A stretch of DNA of 64,000 nucleotides from Scortum barcoo (lineage: Eukaryota; Chordata; Actinopteri; Centrarchiformes; Terapontidae): NCBI GenBank assembly GCA_023238725.1, contig CM041548.1, positions 16,451,752 to 16,515,751 of the forward strand, read 5' to 3'. Numbering within the stretch: the stretch's first letter is position 1; each line of letters begins with the position of its first letter. The notes beneath the pieces were generated by a model, which was not told the DNA's origin, ran no database searches, and worked only from the letters and a program-made list of their open reading frames with translations. Both the position numbers and the translations under genes were made by a program. Shown one piece after another: positions 38,495-50,500 of this stretch.

Positions 38495-38720
38495 TAAGGC
38501 TGCACCAAAGGATTATTGATTTAAATTTGATTAATCTGCCTAATCCTTTCTCAATCAACCATTTGGTCGATAAAAAAGTACTTACAGTTTGATTTTCAGC
38601 TGATTAACTAATTGATTAATTAGCAGTCATTGCAGCTGTAAATCCAAAAAATGCTGCAACTAATGGTTATCATTTTGGTCCATAAAATATCAGAAAATAG
38701 TGAGAAATTCCACAAACACA
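38495..38720. repeat. 'gctgcaactaatgg' family repeat
   Basis: Contains 'ggctgcaccaaaggattatt', 'atttggtcgataaa' and 'gctgcaactaatggttatca' followed by 'ccataaaatatcagaaaata'. The same order occurs at 44465. It is a frequent fish repeat. Confidence 0.5.
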
Positions 38721-39499
38721 GAATCAGTGAATTTTTTTACTACATTTTCCATAAAAACTAACTGTCGTGGGAGCAGAACTTCAGAATTTGCTTTAGAAAG
38801 TGATTGTGAAAGAGAAAAGGTCCAGAGGTGAAACGAATCACTACAAATATGTTTACTGTGAACACAACACAGCCCAGAATCTGTCCACATCGGCACAGAA
38901 ACACTAAAAGGTTGTGGAAGGGGTTTTTTGAGGTCGCCCCTCTAACATCGTAAAATCATCTTGTGGCGGACAGACGTGACAAAGATGGCCTCTTTCTTCT
39001 TCTTCCTCTCTTGTTTTTCCTCCCAGTTTTTCCAGCTGGAGGTTTACAACAGCGACGGCTCTCGGATGACGGAGAGTCAGATCCACAGCCAGCTGCTGAG
39101 GATCAGGTCTCAGTCCTGGAAGACGGACAAGGAGCCGATGGGCATCCTGACCAGCGAGCACCGTCACACCTGGGGACAGGCCTACAACCGCCTGCTGAGA
39201 GGTAGATCGCAGGACCACGTACACACCAAAGACTCTATCTGTGTACTGCTGTGTTTGCATGATTTAACCTGTTAGTTACAAACGTTTTTTTGTTTATATC
39301 AGACTTTCCAGATTCTGTTGGCTTATATTTTTCTATTATTTATTATTTATCTATATCTATTCTTCTTTGTTCCATTAAAAACATATTTTTAGTGAGTTGT
39401 GATGCAGTGGTAAGCAGGTGCTGAAAGAGGAACAAATGGAAACATATCTAATAAAAGAAAAACAACAAGTTTCACATCATTCAGTGTGGGCGCACTGTT

Positions 39500-40055
39500 A
39501 CTGATGGTGGAAGTACTCAAAGTATGACAAGTAAAAGTAGTCACTGTTGAAAAATGTCCCTTGTGACTGTTATACTATTATATTATATATCATCAGATTA
39601 TTATTACTCGTGCATTAATATAGTGTGTAGAGTCTGGTATAAAAATATTCACTTCCAATTTGACTGATTATTTTCCTTTTGGATTTATCTTCTGATTATT
39701 CCTGAGTATTCAGTTTGATTGTTATTGAGTATTCAGTTTGATTGTTAAATTATTAAAAATCAACTAAAAATATTGAAATAATTTAAAGGAAAAGCTGCAA
39801 ATCTTCAAATTTGAGAAGCTGGAACATGAAACATTACTTAAACAGTTGCCAAAATAGCTGTACTTGTATAAATTAACTAGAAAAACATCATCATATGTTT
39901 TAAATACAAAAATATTAACTTTTAAAGTCAAGCGGTCAATGAATTGTAACGTAACAGAAGTAAAAAGCTGCATAAAAAGAAAACATTCTAGCAAACTACC
40001 TTTAAAGTTCAGTATCTGAGTAAATATACTTATTTACTTTCCACCTCTGCTCACT
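39500..40055 (+). repeat. 'agtacttaagtac' family copy
   Basis: Starts 'tggtggaagtactcaaagta' and ends 'gagtaaatatacttatttac', in a crat-like intron. Confidence 0.6.
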
Positions 40056-40924
40056 GTGCATCTTCAGAAATACTTCCAAATACACATCTTCAGATCTCAG
40101 ATGTCAGAGTTTCCTTAAATGCACCATCAGAGTATCACAAGCTGATTTATTGCCTCCCCTGCAATAAATCTGTCTCGCTCTTCTTTGTTTTTCCAGATTA
40201 TCTTCAGAGAATCCATATAGGAAGCTGACTTATTGATCACTGTGATGGATTGATTGATGGATTGATGGATTGATTACCGACTGTGTCTCAAGACAGTTTA
40301 ACGTGTCTAAAAATGTTTTTGTGATTCCACGCTTTGGTGAACGATGTTACAACGTATAACTCATTTGTAGTTAAAAAATAAGTAAAATATTGTGTAGAAA
40401 TACGGAACTGTTGCAGTAAATTAACAGTTAATTTACTTTGTGTACTGTAATCAAAGTTTGTATGTTTTTATACATTTGTCTTAGTTGTGTGCCAGCACAA
40501 TGCTTATTTTAAATAAGAGATAAGTCACTAGATCTGATCTTAATATTTTAAAAGAGTCTGTGTTTTTATGTTCTTTCTGTTCTTTCTGTGTGACAGATAA
40601 ACTCAACAAGGAATCAGTGCATCTGATTGAGTCTGGACTTTTCTCTCTGTGTCTGGATTCTCCAGTCATGCGGATATCAGATGAGAAGTATGCACACACA
40701 TACAGAAACACACCCACCCTGTCTCACAATCCACCCTCAGGTATTTCCTACACATGTTGTGTAATCCTCTGTGTGGGCTCAGATATCTTTGTGCTGTCTG
40801 TTGACATTCAGTCTGAAGCCACGAAGCGTGTTTGTCACTTTGGAAATGTCGTCCTTTTTGCTTCTTCTCAGCAGCTTTGTAACTTAAGGATGTTACACAC
40901 TCAGATTTAAATGTCTGATTTGAA

Positions 40925-41300
40925 TAGTAGAGTAGAATAGAAAGTACTCCGATCCTTTACTGAAGTAAAAATAGAAATACAACAATCTTAAAAATGCTCC
41001 ATTAAAAGTAAAAGTCCTGAATTCAAAATGTCAAAACTTACGCAAAAGTTTTTTTAAAGTATTTTTATCAGCAAAAGGACTCATCATGCAAAATGTCTCC
41101 TTTCAAAGTGAATATCATGCTATTCTTATATGTTATCACCAACAAATACAATTAAGCATTTTAATGTTTGGAGCCAACTTTAGTTACCTTGTGTACTACC
41201 GGATGGATTAGCTGAACAGTCCTTCATCATATCATATTTAATATTATATGATGTTTTATGTAAAGACTAACCATAAATATAGTGGAGTAGAAGTAAAAAG
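40925..41300 (+). repeat. 'agtacttaagtac' family copy, partial
   Basis: Contains 'gtactccgatcctttactga', 'aaaagtcctgaattcaaaat' and 'aagtaaaaaggagcg'. It ends about 60 bases before the crat-like exon 8 acceptor. Confidence 0.55.
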
Positions 41301-44300
41301 GAGCGTAAAATGAAATATTTAGGTTCTCAATATGCTGATGTCTTTGTTTGACTGACAGGTATGCGAGCCGTAAGGCAGCGCAGATTCTGCATGGAGGTGG
41401 GACGTTCTCCAACAGTGGCAACCGCTGGTTTGATAAAACGCTGCAGGTGAGCAGCAGGAACATTCATTCATATTTCACGAGGAAATGTTTATAGAAGCTG
41501 CCATAGTCACCTAACTGTGTGTTTGTGTGACTAGTTTGTGGTGGGCGAGGACGGCTCGTGGGGTCTTCTGTACGAACAAGCCACTGCTGAGGGTCCGCCC
41601 ATCGCAACCCTGTTGGATCATATCCTGGATTACTGGTGAGATAAAGGATTTATGAAGAAAGACATGATCATATCTTTTATTTTTAAGGTTTATGTATTGA
41701 GTATGAGAGAGGAACAGTGGAACAGACATACAGCTGACACACATATACAACTTAAACCTGCACACAAGAGACACATAATAACCCTCAAATGACCGAAGAG
41801 GTTGTATATGACAGATAGAAAAACACAAAACATACAAAAAAGAAGGTTTTATGATAAAATTAATTCAATGAATAGAAATAAGTGAAATAATAGTAGTATA
41901 AAATGTTATTAGTTAGGAGACATGATCATATCCTGACGCATCCTGGTTGTCAAAATGGGTGATTGTGGTTGAATACGCGGTGAAAATAGTCTGTATTTCT
42001 GCTTGTAGTCTTGCATACTCATGAGTTATTGTGTTTTCTCGAATGCAGTGAGAAACCTGACCCAAAGAGAGCGCCGCTGGTCCCTCTGCCGATGCCCAAG
42101 AAGCTTTACTTTCACATAGACCGAGAGATTAAGAGGGACATTGAGCACGCCAAGCAGAACCTCGACATGTAAGCTTCTCCTTCATTCTGGTGAGCAGGGT
42201 GGAGAGTTTTATTGTAAAGTGTCTCCAAAGGATAAGAGGAGAATGACCTCAGTGCACTCTGTAAGCTCAGTGTTTGCTTTTCTAAATGTACCAAAGCTGC
42301 AAGAGTGTAAACACATTTATCTTCTTGGTGTGAACGTAACCTTGGCCAAACAGAAAGCCGTCATTGGCTCAATGACTATCATCAAGGCCTTCATAAAACT
42401 TCAAGCTGTGCTTTATCACTTTAGAGCATTGACTGAACTTCCATACTCGCATGATGATGTCAGTCAAAAATCCAAAATCTTAAACGTCCCCGCAGACTGA
42501 TCAACGACCTCGACGTGAACGTGTTCAACTTCAAGAAGTTCGGAAAAGATCTTCCCAAGCAGCACAAGCTGAGTCCAAACTCCTTCATCCAGGTCGCCCT
42601 GCAGCTCGCCTACTACAGGTCAGAGACGTCTTCAGGATATTTATTTATTTATTATTATCAGAGGTTTTCAGACTGTGGGGAGAGTTGAAGGGGACGGGCA
42701 AACTGAGAGATGTGAGTCAAAGACACTGCTCAAGATGAATTGCATAAATTCGAGTAAAAAATCCGACTCCTTCTGAGTCATACCTTCCTAACACACAAAC
42801 ATGATAGACATATTAATAGATTCACTTCCCTGTGCTGAAGGCATTGCTCCATCACAAGTAAGGCTCCATAAATTGTTTAGAGCTTATACAGTAGAATAAG
42901 AAGCTCCTGTATATCCATCAGTACAGTGCAAACAGGAAATAATAATAATAGCTAATTCAGCATCATTTTAATGGAGCCAATTTAACTAAACAAACACTCA
43001 CTAAAAAAAAATTGACTTCATGGCACATTATACTTCCTGTTTATGTTGGCCAAAGCAGTATGGGAAATATATTTCCAAAACTTACAGATCCCTCTGGTGG
43101 ATGTCAGACAAAGAAATAATAAGAGTTACAAATTGATGAATAAACAATGTAAATAATGTTTTTTGCTATTACTAAGACTGAATGTCCCATCAGCATTGTT
43201 CTTTATATCCCTAAAACGCTGACTCTTTACACTCATTCATACTCGGGTATTTGCAGTATGTTGACTTGTGGACTTAAATAAAAATTTGCAGTGTTTGTGT
43301 TTTTGTTCTCCTTTCTTTAGAGTTCACAATGAGGTGTGTGCTTCCTGTGATATCGTCTCTCAGCGGATGTTTCGAGGAGGACGGACAGAATATATCCGCT
43401 CGCCCACAAATCAGACGCTCAAGTTCATCCTCGCGTTCGACGATCCATCTGTATCGGTAAAGATCGCCTGTGAATCGTCCCTCTGTGGATTCATCTCAGC
43501 TTGTTTTGGTCTCGGGTGATTTAACAGCGAGGAGTCAACGTTTGTTTTTTGTTTTCTGTGTTTCAGCGGGAAGCGAAGCTGCAGCTGTTGAGGGAGGCCG
43601 TCGACACCTACGCCGCTCTGACCGATCAGGTGATTAACGAGTAAACTCTCGACGGCTTATGTGGTCCTTTATTAACTGATAAACACTTATCTTGTTTGTC
43701 CTGCTGTTTGTCAGGTGTTGAAAGGACACGGCATTGACCGCCACCTGCTGGGCCTCAAGCTGCAGGCCATCGAGGAAGGACGGAGCATTCCCAAAATCTT
43801 CATGGACACAGCTTACGGCCTGGCAACGCACTGGAAACTCCGAACAGGACAGGTGTGTTTCTGTGTTTTTTGTTGGCCGGAGATTTCACAGAAGGTAATT
43901 ACTGCCCTTTATTACAACAGGAAGTGGGAATTTTTGCTTTTATGATACAGTAAATATATAAGTGGACATTTTCTGAGTCAGCAGTTTTCTGGTTGTTCTG
44001 GAGCATCATGTGATCTACCATCAACAAAATGCAATTTGGGAGTTTCCAGCAGTCAAACTGCTTATCTTCTGTTTTTTTTTTTTTGTTTTTTTTCTTGTGA
44101 CGACATTCAGATTTATTGTAAACATAACAGCTGATTCATGGTTCACGTGGATATTATGACCTGTTTTTTACAAGTCACATTTTGTGATGTCATCTCTTTA
44201 TGTGGCTGGCTACTGTGTGCAGTTTTCCACAGTCATGATGTATAATTTAAATAAAGTATGACTAAAGCCAAACATGTTATTGTAGTAAATAAGACAGACT

Positions 44301-44464
44301 GTAGATGTCAGATATTTTTAGACCAAGGATACTCAAGTAGGTCTGCTTTATTATGAAGTAATTTAAAAGGATTTTGCCATTTTTCCTCTGAATCCGTTGA
44401 CCCTGTTTGTCAATGTGTATCTATGAAGGCCGGGTAATGTGAAATTATATGATCTGTTCTTCTT

Positions 44465-44720
44465 TTAGGGTTGCAACTAATGATGACTTTGATTAATGAT
44501 GAGAACAAATTTGTTTGGTCCAAGAAATATCAGAGTATAGTAAAAATTACCCATTGCAAATTCCCAAAGTGACATCTTCAAAAGCTTGTTTTCTCTCAAC
44601 AGTTTTACACCCGAATGTATTGAGCTTCTATTTTATAAGAAAATGAAAAGAAGGAAAAATACAAAATGGGGGGCCAACTTTATCATTCACACAATATTAG
44701 AACCAAAATGAATGATTCAG
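44465..44720. repeat. 'ggttgcaactaatgatga' family repeat
   Basis: Shows the full phrase order 'gttgcaactaatgatga', 'tggtccaagaaatatcagag', 'caaattcccaaagtgacatc'. The third phrase matches the fragment at bases 28-55 of the window. Confidence 0.6.
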
Positions 44721-45181
44721 AGTAAAACAAACAATTACTGAAGTTTTACTTATTTCATGTTTTACCTGATGTAATGATTAACAATGGAACTGCTTTTCAC
44801 ATAAATTTGATTCTTGTATATCCTTTTATTTCTTATATACATAATATAATACACCATTTTATAATATAATGTAATCAATGTATTTTTGTTTTCAGCCCTT
44901 AGCGTCTAGACTATATGTGTACATTTCTAACTTGTTCTCTTCAGTATCTCACGTTGTTGTCTCCCCTGCTCCTTCAGGTGCCTGCCAACACTGACAGCGT
45001 GATGTGTTTTGGGCCCCTGGTCCCTGATGGTTACGCCATTTGCTACAACCCCCAGGCGGACCACGTCCACTTCTCGATCACCGCCTTCAACTGCTGCGAG
45101 GAGACTCACGCAGAAACTTTAGCCGTCACCCTGAAGGAAACCCTGTGTCATCTACAGGAGCTGCTGCAGCCTACTGTGTAG

Positions 45182-47280
45182 AGCTGCTCCTGACCAACAG
45201 GATAAACCAACTCTTTTCTACAACTGGGGGGAAAAAAACTTTATTTTCTTAAAACAGCATTTTGTAGAAGTCTTGATGAGGCTTGTTTTTGATATGGATG
45301 TTCCCTTGTGCTTGCCACGCGATGCTTCACTTGAGCGGTTAAATCTGAGACCATATTGAAGTCTCAGCAAAGAGTCTCAGAGGTGCATTTGATGCTTTTT
45401 TTTATAAAGCTTTTGATGAAGCAATAGATCGCTTTCTTTTTCTAGCAAGAGCAGATCAAGCGAGCTGCGTTACAGGTACCACAGTGGATGCACTGGAGGG
45501 CATCTGATGCTGCTCTGGATGAAAGCAGCCTGGCACTCGACCATTAACCAGAACAAGCCAAAAACATGTTTGAACTGACTGCACTCCTTTTACATGTCAT
45601 GAGATGAACAGCAGACTTTCTACAGCAGCAGCCTCTAATGAGAATAAGCATGTTGCACTCATCATTAGAGTTCAGATGTTGATGGAAACCTTTGATTTAA
45701 CTGAACAAGTCTGTTTGAAATGGACCAAAAGCCAGAAAGCAGGTCACTAATGGTGACGGTGCATGTTTGTATTTACTGTGTGTTGAGATGAATGTAAAGA
45801 GGCTTTGTCCACCTCGCAGGGTACTGTTGTTCTGCTCTCAATCTGCAGGACTGGTTAATAAAGCCTGTTGTTACATGATCCCTCGTTTACAGGTTTGTGT
45901 TTGTTATACTTTGACCGCTGTGAATTGGTGAAAAGTAACTAAGTACATTAAAGTACATTTTACATTCAAGTACTTAAGTACAGTATTGGAGTACCAGTGC
46001 TTTACTTGATTGTTACATTTTTCTTTTTACATCTACTATATTGCAAAAGGAAATATTGAACTTTTTACTTCACTAAACTCAGTCCACTCCTGAGATTACT
46101 GTTTATTTTGCAGATTAAAATCTTACATTCAAAATGTGTTCAATTTATATGTATGACGCTCTGTTTAGTACACAGTATCTGTTGATTGAGTCATTTTAGC
46201 CCTTAGCTGAACACATTTTGTTTGTATTCGTATATTTTGTTTGGTTAAAAAGTGACACAATCTACCAGAGCTGTAAAAAATATTCCATCCAGTTTTAATC
46301 CAATTTACCTTTTTTCAAGTATTTTCAAAAATGTTGTTCCATTTGAGTGCAACAAACTGCCTTATATCTTTATTCAAAGCAGACATTCATGTACAGAATG
46401 TGATCAAAATCAATTGATTTCTGTTAAACACAAAAACATCTGGACTGCAACACATATAATTTGTTTAAGAAAATTAGGTTTGCAGGACTTAATAATATCA
46501 TATATATATACTGTATAAAGTAAATGAAATGATCCTTTGCATAATGTAACTTTCACTGATAATATACCAACTTTTACTTTAACAGGATGCAGGAAATGCA
46601 GGATTTTTACGTGTAATTAAATATGTTCATATAGTGTGGTTTTACTTTACTTCTTCTATCTCTGCTAGTGAAAGACTGACCACAAGACTCACAGTCCTCT
46701 CAGCAGCTCAGTTGTGGGACTGAAGACTGGGCCAGCACCCAGGACCCCAGACCCTCAGGGGCCCTGAAAGCCACATATTCATTGTGCATCAATATGTTCG
46801 TGGTATTTTAATGAACTGAACATTTGTACAGGAATATGCACCATCAGTGCACAATATTCTGCTGTGTTGGAGAGGAGTCCTGTGTCAAAATTTAGATGAT
46901 GATTATTCTTGAATATATTTGTGGTCAGCAAATAATCTTTGTGTGCTCCTCTCCTGATGTGTTAATCTGATCGTTAGTAGACCTTGTGAAACGCATTTTA
47001 ATGTCATGCAAATGATATTAAAATACTGCACTGCTTAACCTTTGACACAGCACCACAGTCACACTCATTTATTGTAAATATTTTATGGATTTTTTTTAGA
47101 TTTATATTGTAGATCTTTTTTTGTTTCATTTACGCTTTTCTACTGTTGCTATACTTGCTTTAGGTTTTTATTTTCTTAGTTTGTTTACGGTCACTGTTTG
47201 CTGTATTTCTGAACACTTCATATATTTACTGACTCTCACATGAAGAGGCGGTTTGAATGTGTCCGCGCCGCTGATTGGAC
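45182..47280. other. crat-like 3' UTR and spacer to ppt2
   Basis: AATAAA at 45857-45862 probably ends the crat-like transcript. From about 45930 to 46650 there is a reverse-orientation 'agtacttaagtac' repeat. No further gene is supported. Confidence 0.55.
45930..46650 (-). repeat. 'agtacttaagtac' family copy, reverse orientation
   Basis: Starts with 'aaaagtaactaagtacatta' and 'caagtacttaagtacagtat', and ends with 'tggttttactttacttcttc'. The order is the reverse of the copies at 14.4 and 63.4 kb. Confidence 0.6.
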
Positions 47281-47284
47281 GAGC

Positions 47285-47345
47285 CCTGACCGGAAATGAC
47301 GTCCGCAGCGGCCGCATCACATTTAATTTAAAACCGGAAGAAACA
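47285..47345 (+). promoter_or_regulatory. ppt2 promoter with ETS and CRE sites
   Basis: GACCGGAAATGACGTCC (47288-47304) overlaps an ETS core with a CRE-like TGACGT. A second ACCGGAAG lies at 47333-47340, in a CpG-richer block about 250-300 bases before the ppt2 start codon. Transcription factor binding is inferred from the motifs. Confidence 0.45.
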
Positions 47346-47589
47346 AAGCGTACCAAAGCGAAGCTCACCAGCTGCAGTCAGATAAGCATGTTTGTTTGTG
47401 TCTTTAAACAATAAAAACAGGATCTTTTTTTTGTGTGACTTCAGCTCTTTTTCTCTGCAAAACACACGAAAAAGAAGAAGATGTCACACTAGCATTCAGA
47501 TTTTATCTTTTTTTTTATTTTGCAAGTTATCTCTTTTATGTGACCGACCTTTAAGATTTTGTTTAGTTTTATTTAGTGTCCGTGTGATA

Positions 47590-50500
47590 ATGAAGGGCTC
47601 CCGGTGTGCAGCGCGGAGCGGCGGGAGGAGCAGCGGGGCGGCCCGGCTGCTGTGGCCGCTGCTCGGTGCGTGTCTCTGGGCTGCGGTGGTCGGATACAAG
47701 CCGGTGATCATCGTACACGGTTTGTTCGACAGCTCAGGGGACTTCAAAAACCTGCAAAGGTTCATCAACCAGGTGAGTGGTCAGGAGTGAGGAGAAACTG
47801 TCTTTGTGTGTGTTTTGTTTTGCATGTATTTTATTGTGCAGGGGTTGAAATGTACAGCAAGTACTGCAGGCCTGACATATTGTATAACCACATGTTAAAT
47901 TAGGTCATTTTTTATTTGTATAACTCAGTATCACAAGTCACAGTTTGCTTCAAGGGGCTTTATAATCTGTCTTTTAAACCCTCGCTTCAGATGAGTAAAA
48001 AAAACTCCCCCTAAAAACCCTTTTACAGGGAAATAAATGGAAGAAATCATCAAAAAGAGCAACATAAGAGGGATCCCTCTCCAGATAGACAGCAAAAATC
48101 TGCAATAACATCACAGTGTTACAATTTGATAAAAGAAATATCATATATAGATGTTATCAGCTAACTCCATCATATATGTATTCAGCCTTATTAGTGCACT
48201 TTTATCATAATAGAGTCAGAAGATTGTCTTGTAAAGTAGATTGAAGTAGTTTCATGTGTCATTCCTGCAGCAATATCGCAGAAAAGTGAGTGTTTAGTAC
48301 TGTAATAGGTTAAGACACTTCACTGTGTTCTTATAGGAATTAAAATGTACTACTTTGGTTTAATATACTCAGTAGTTTTCATTTTCATTTTCGGTTCTGT
48401 CATGTTTGAACATCGAAATGATCACATTATCTTGAGCTAAGCTGCACTGTTTGCTCCAGTTGTGAGAAAGGAAAATCAGTAAATCTGTCAAGTCTTGTCA
48501 AGCGGTGACAATGAGGAGTAAAATGTGCCCCGTCCTGCTTTTCCTTTTGAAACCCCCCATGCACACACACACACAGTTTGTGTCTAGGAGTAACCTGGAC
48601 TTGTGGATGGCAGTGATGTTGCGAAAGTTTATTTTGGGGTCTTGTGGTTAAACCAAGATTAAGTTCCTGTTTTTCGTTTTTTCTGTATTAGAAAGCTGCA
48701 GACTGAAACCAGACAGATATTTCTGCAGGAAATTTAGACTGCGCTCGCTCTGCTTCAGTTAGTCTGTGTTGCCGCCTTCATACCAAATGAATCATCAATA
48801 TTTAAAGCACATTCTGACCAATTAGTAGCTAAACATCCATGCAGACATTTGACAAGTCCGCTGCTTTACTGCAGAGGTTGGCATGTTGTTTCTTGTGGCT
48901 GTTTAACGGTTCATGCAGCAATACAACGAATAATCCAGACACGGTCCCTCCATAGCAGACCAGTGCACCCTGTTTGTAAAGTGAAACCACTTTCTTCTTC
49001 TCTCTCCTTTCAGTCTCATCCTGGAACAAACGTGACGGTCATCGACTTGTTCGACAGGAGTGCCAGCCTGCAGCCCATGTGGAAGCAGGTGGAGGGATTC
49101 AAGGCAGCTATTTACCCGATAATGCAAAACGCAGCAGACGGTGTCCACTTTATCTGCTACTCCCAAGGTCTGTGAAATGGAGACCTAAATGTGGTGTTTG
49201 CATAAGATTATCAAACAGTCTCGGTATGTGCCTTTAGTTATAATGTCATTCCTGCGAAAAACTGACCTCAGGGTGACTTTGTTTTCTGTGAACTGTAAAT
49301 GTTTCACACCCATATTTAACAGACGGAGCTTTATGAGACTCATTGTCTGTTGTTTTATTCTCTGGATGGATTTTTTTAATGACTTTTGGCATTTCTTCTT
49401 CAGTCACAAGATGGAAATTCCCGGCCTGCAGGTTGTAATTCAAATATTCCAGTTTGTAAAAATCAGGGGAAGAAATGATGATGAGATTTTCTAACATACA
49501 TGTGAATTCCTCATGCTACCACAGTTTATAGTTCTGTGAGAAACTTTAGATTTCAAACTCCTTTCTTGCCATTTTCACGTTTTTAAAGATTTACTTTAAA
49601 AACAAGGTGAACACTTTATACTGAAAGTCAACCTGAGATGATCAGGAACACGAATGTGATAAATAATGGTGTGTAGTCTTTACAGTTCTTTCAATTATTA
49701 TAATTAGATCTGAAACGACAAGTCGTTAATCATTTGGTTGATTAAAGGAAAATCTTCTTTTCTGACAAAAAGAATTCCTAATTCCTGCTTCTAAATCTTG
49801 ACGATATTATGCTCTTCATCATCGTATGTAATAGTTAATTAAATATCTTAAGGTTTTTAGGGGTCAGACGGACAAAACAAGACATTTGACTGTGAAATCT
49901 TTGCCTTACAGAGACTGTAACAGGCACTTTTCACAACTTGGTGCCATTTTATTGACCAAATGATTAAATTTAATAGAGATAATAAGCGGTTTGCAGCCCT
50001 GAATATAATACCTTCATGCACTGCTGAGGAAAGAAATTAGATGTTCTACCTTAGGTATAATTAAGTATTTCTTTGACGTCTCAAGTCCAAGATTTTATAA
50101 ATTCAGACAGCAGCACACAGAGCAAGTGATTACACCTCTGAAAATAGAGAAATTGTAATAGCTGCGAACGTAAAACTCTCACTCATGTCCAAAATGGAAT
50201 GAACATGCAAAAAAAAAACTGAAATAGTGAAATATCTTCTTTTGACTTCATCACAGGTGGGCTGGTTTGCAGAGGAATCCTCTCCACCCTGTCTGACCAC
50301 AACGTCGAGTCTTTTATCTCTCTGTCCTCGCCGCAGGCCGGGCAGTATGGAGGTGAGTTCAACTTCAAAGGCTGAACACATGATCATGTTTAAAGCACCC
50401 ATAATTTATATTTTTTTATAAGAGAGAACAATGAAATGAAAATGTGAAGACAATGTGAAGGAAATTTTATAGTTTATTTAGCTGTTCGATCTCCAACTTT

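Larger units (their letters stand above)
33112..45181 (+). pseudogene. Carnitine O-acetyltransferase-like gene, disrupted and active-site altered
   Basis: Fifteen exon-like segments follow CRAT from an Arg/Ser-rich start (MILRKMRSGTCRAWLSR, mitochondrial-type) to a TAG at 45179. Segments: 33112-33162, 33536-33760, 34776-34900, 35498-35551, 37765-37929, 39027-39201, 40597-40687, 41359-41446, 41535-41635, 42049-42168, 42496-42618, 43321-43456, 43567-43629, 43715-43852 and 44978-45181. CRAT normally moves acetyl groups between CoA and carnitine. Family motifs include PVPPL, ERRARHTKNW, KPLCMELY, THITVV, KEPMGILTS, GNRWFDKTL, PLPMPKKL, DRHLLGLKLQAIEE and FGPLVPDGY. Defects: exon 5 carries a net -1 shift after GLKHDY, which leads to TGA at 39067-39069. 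The start of exon 3 reads in the wrong frame. The catalytic His of Y-E-H-A is Gln (CAA, 41577-41579). The S-T-S motif is R-T-G (43841-43849). Exons 6-15 remain open and well spliced, so loss may be recent, or a sequence error might explain the shift but not the substitutions. Confidence 0.7.
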
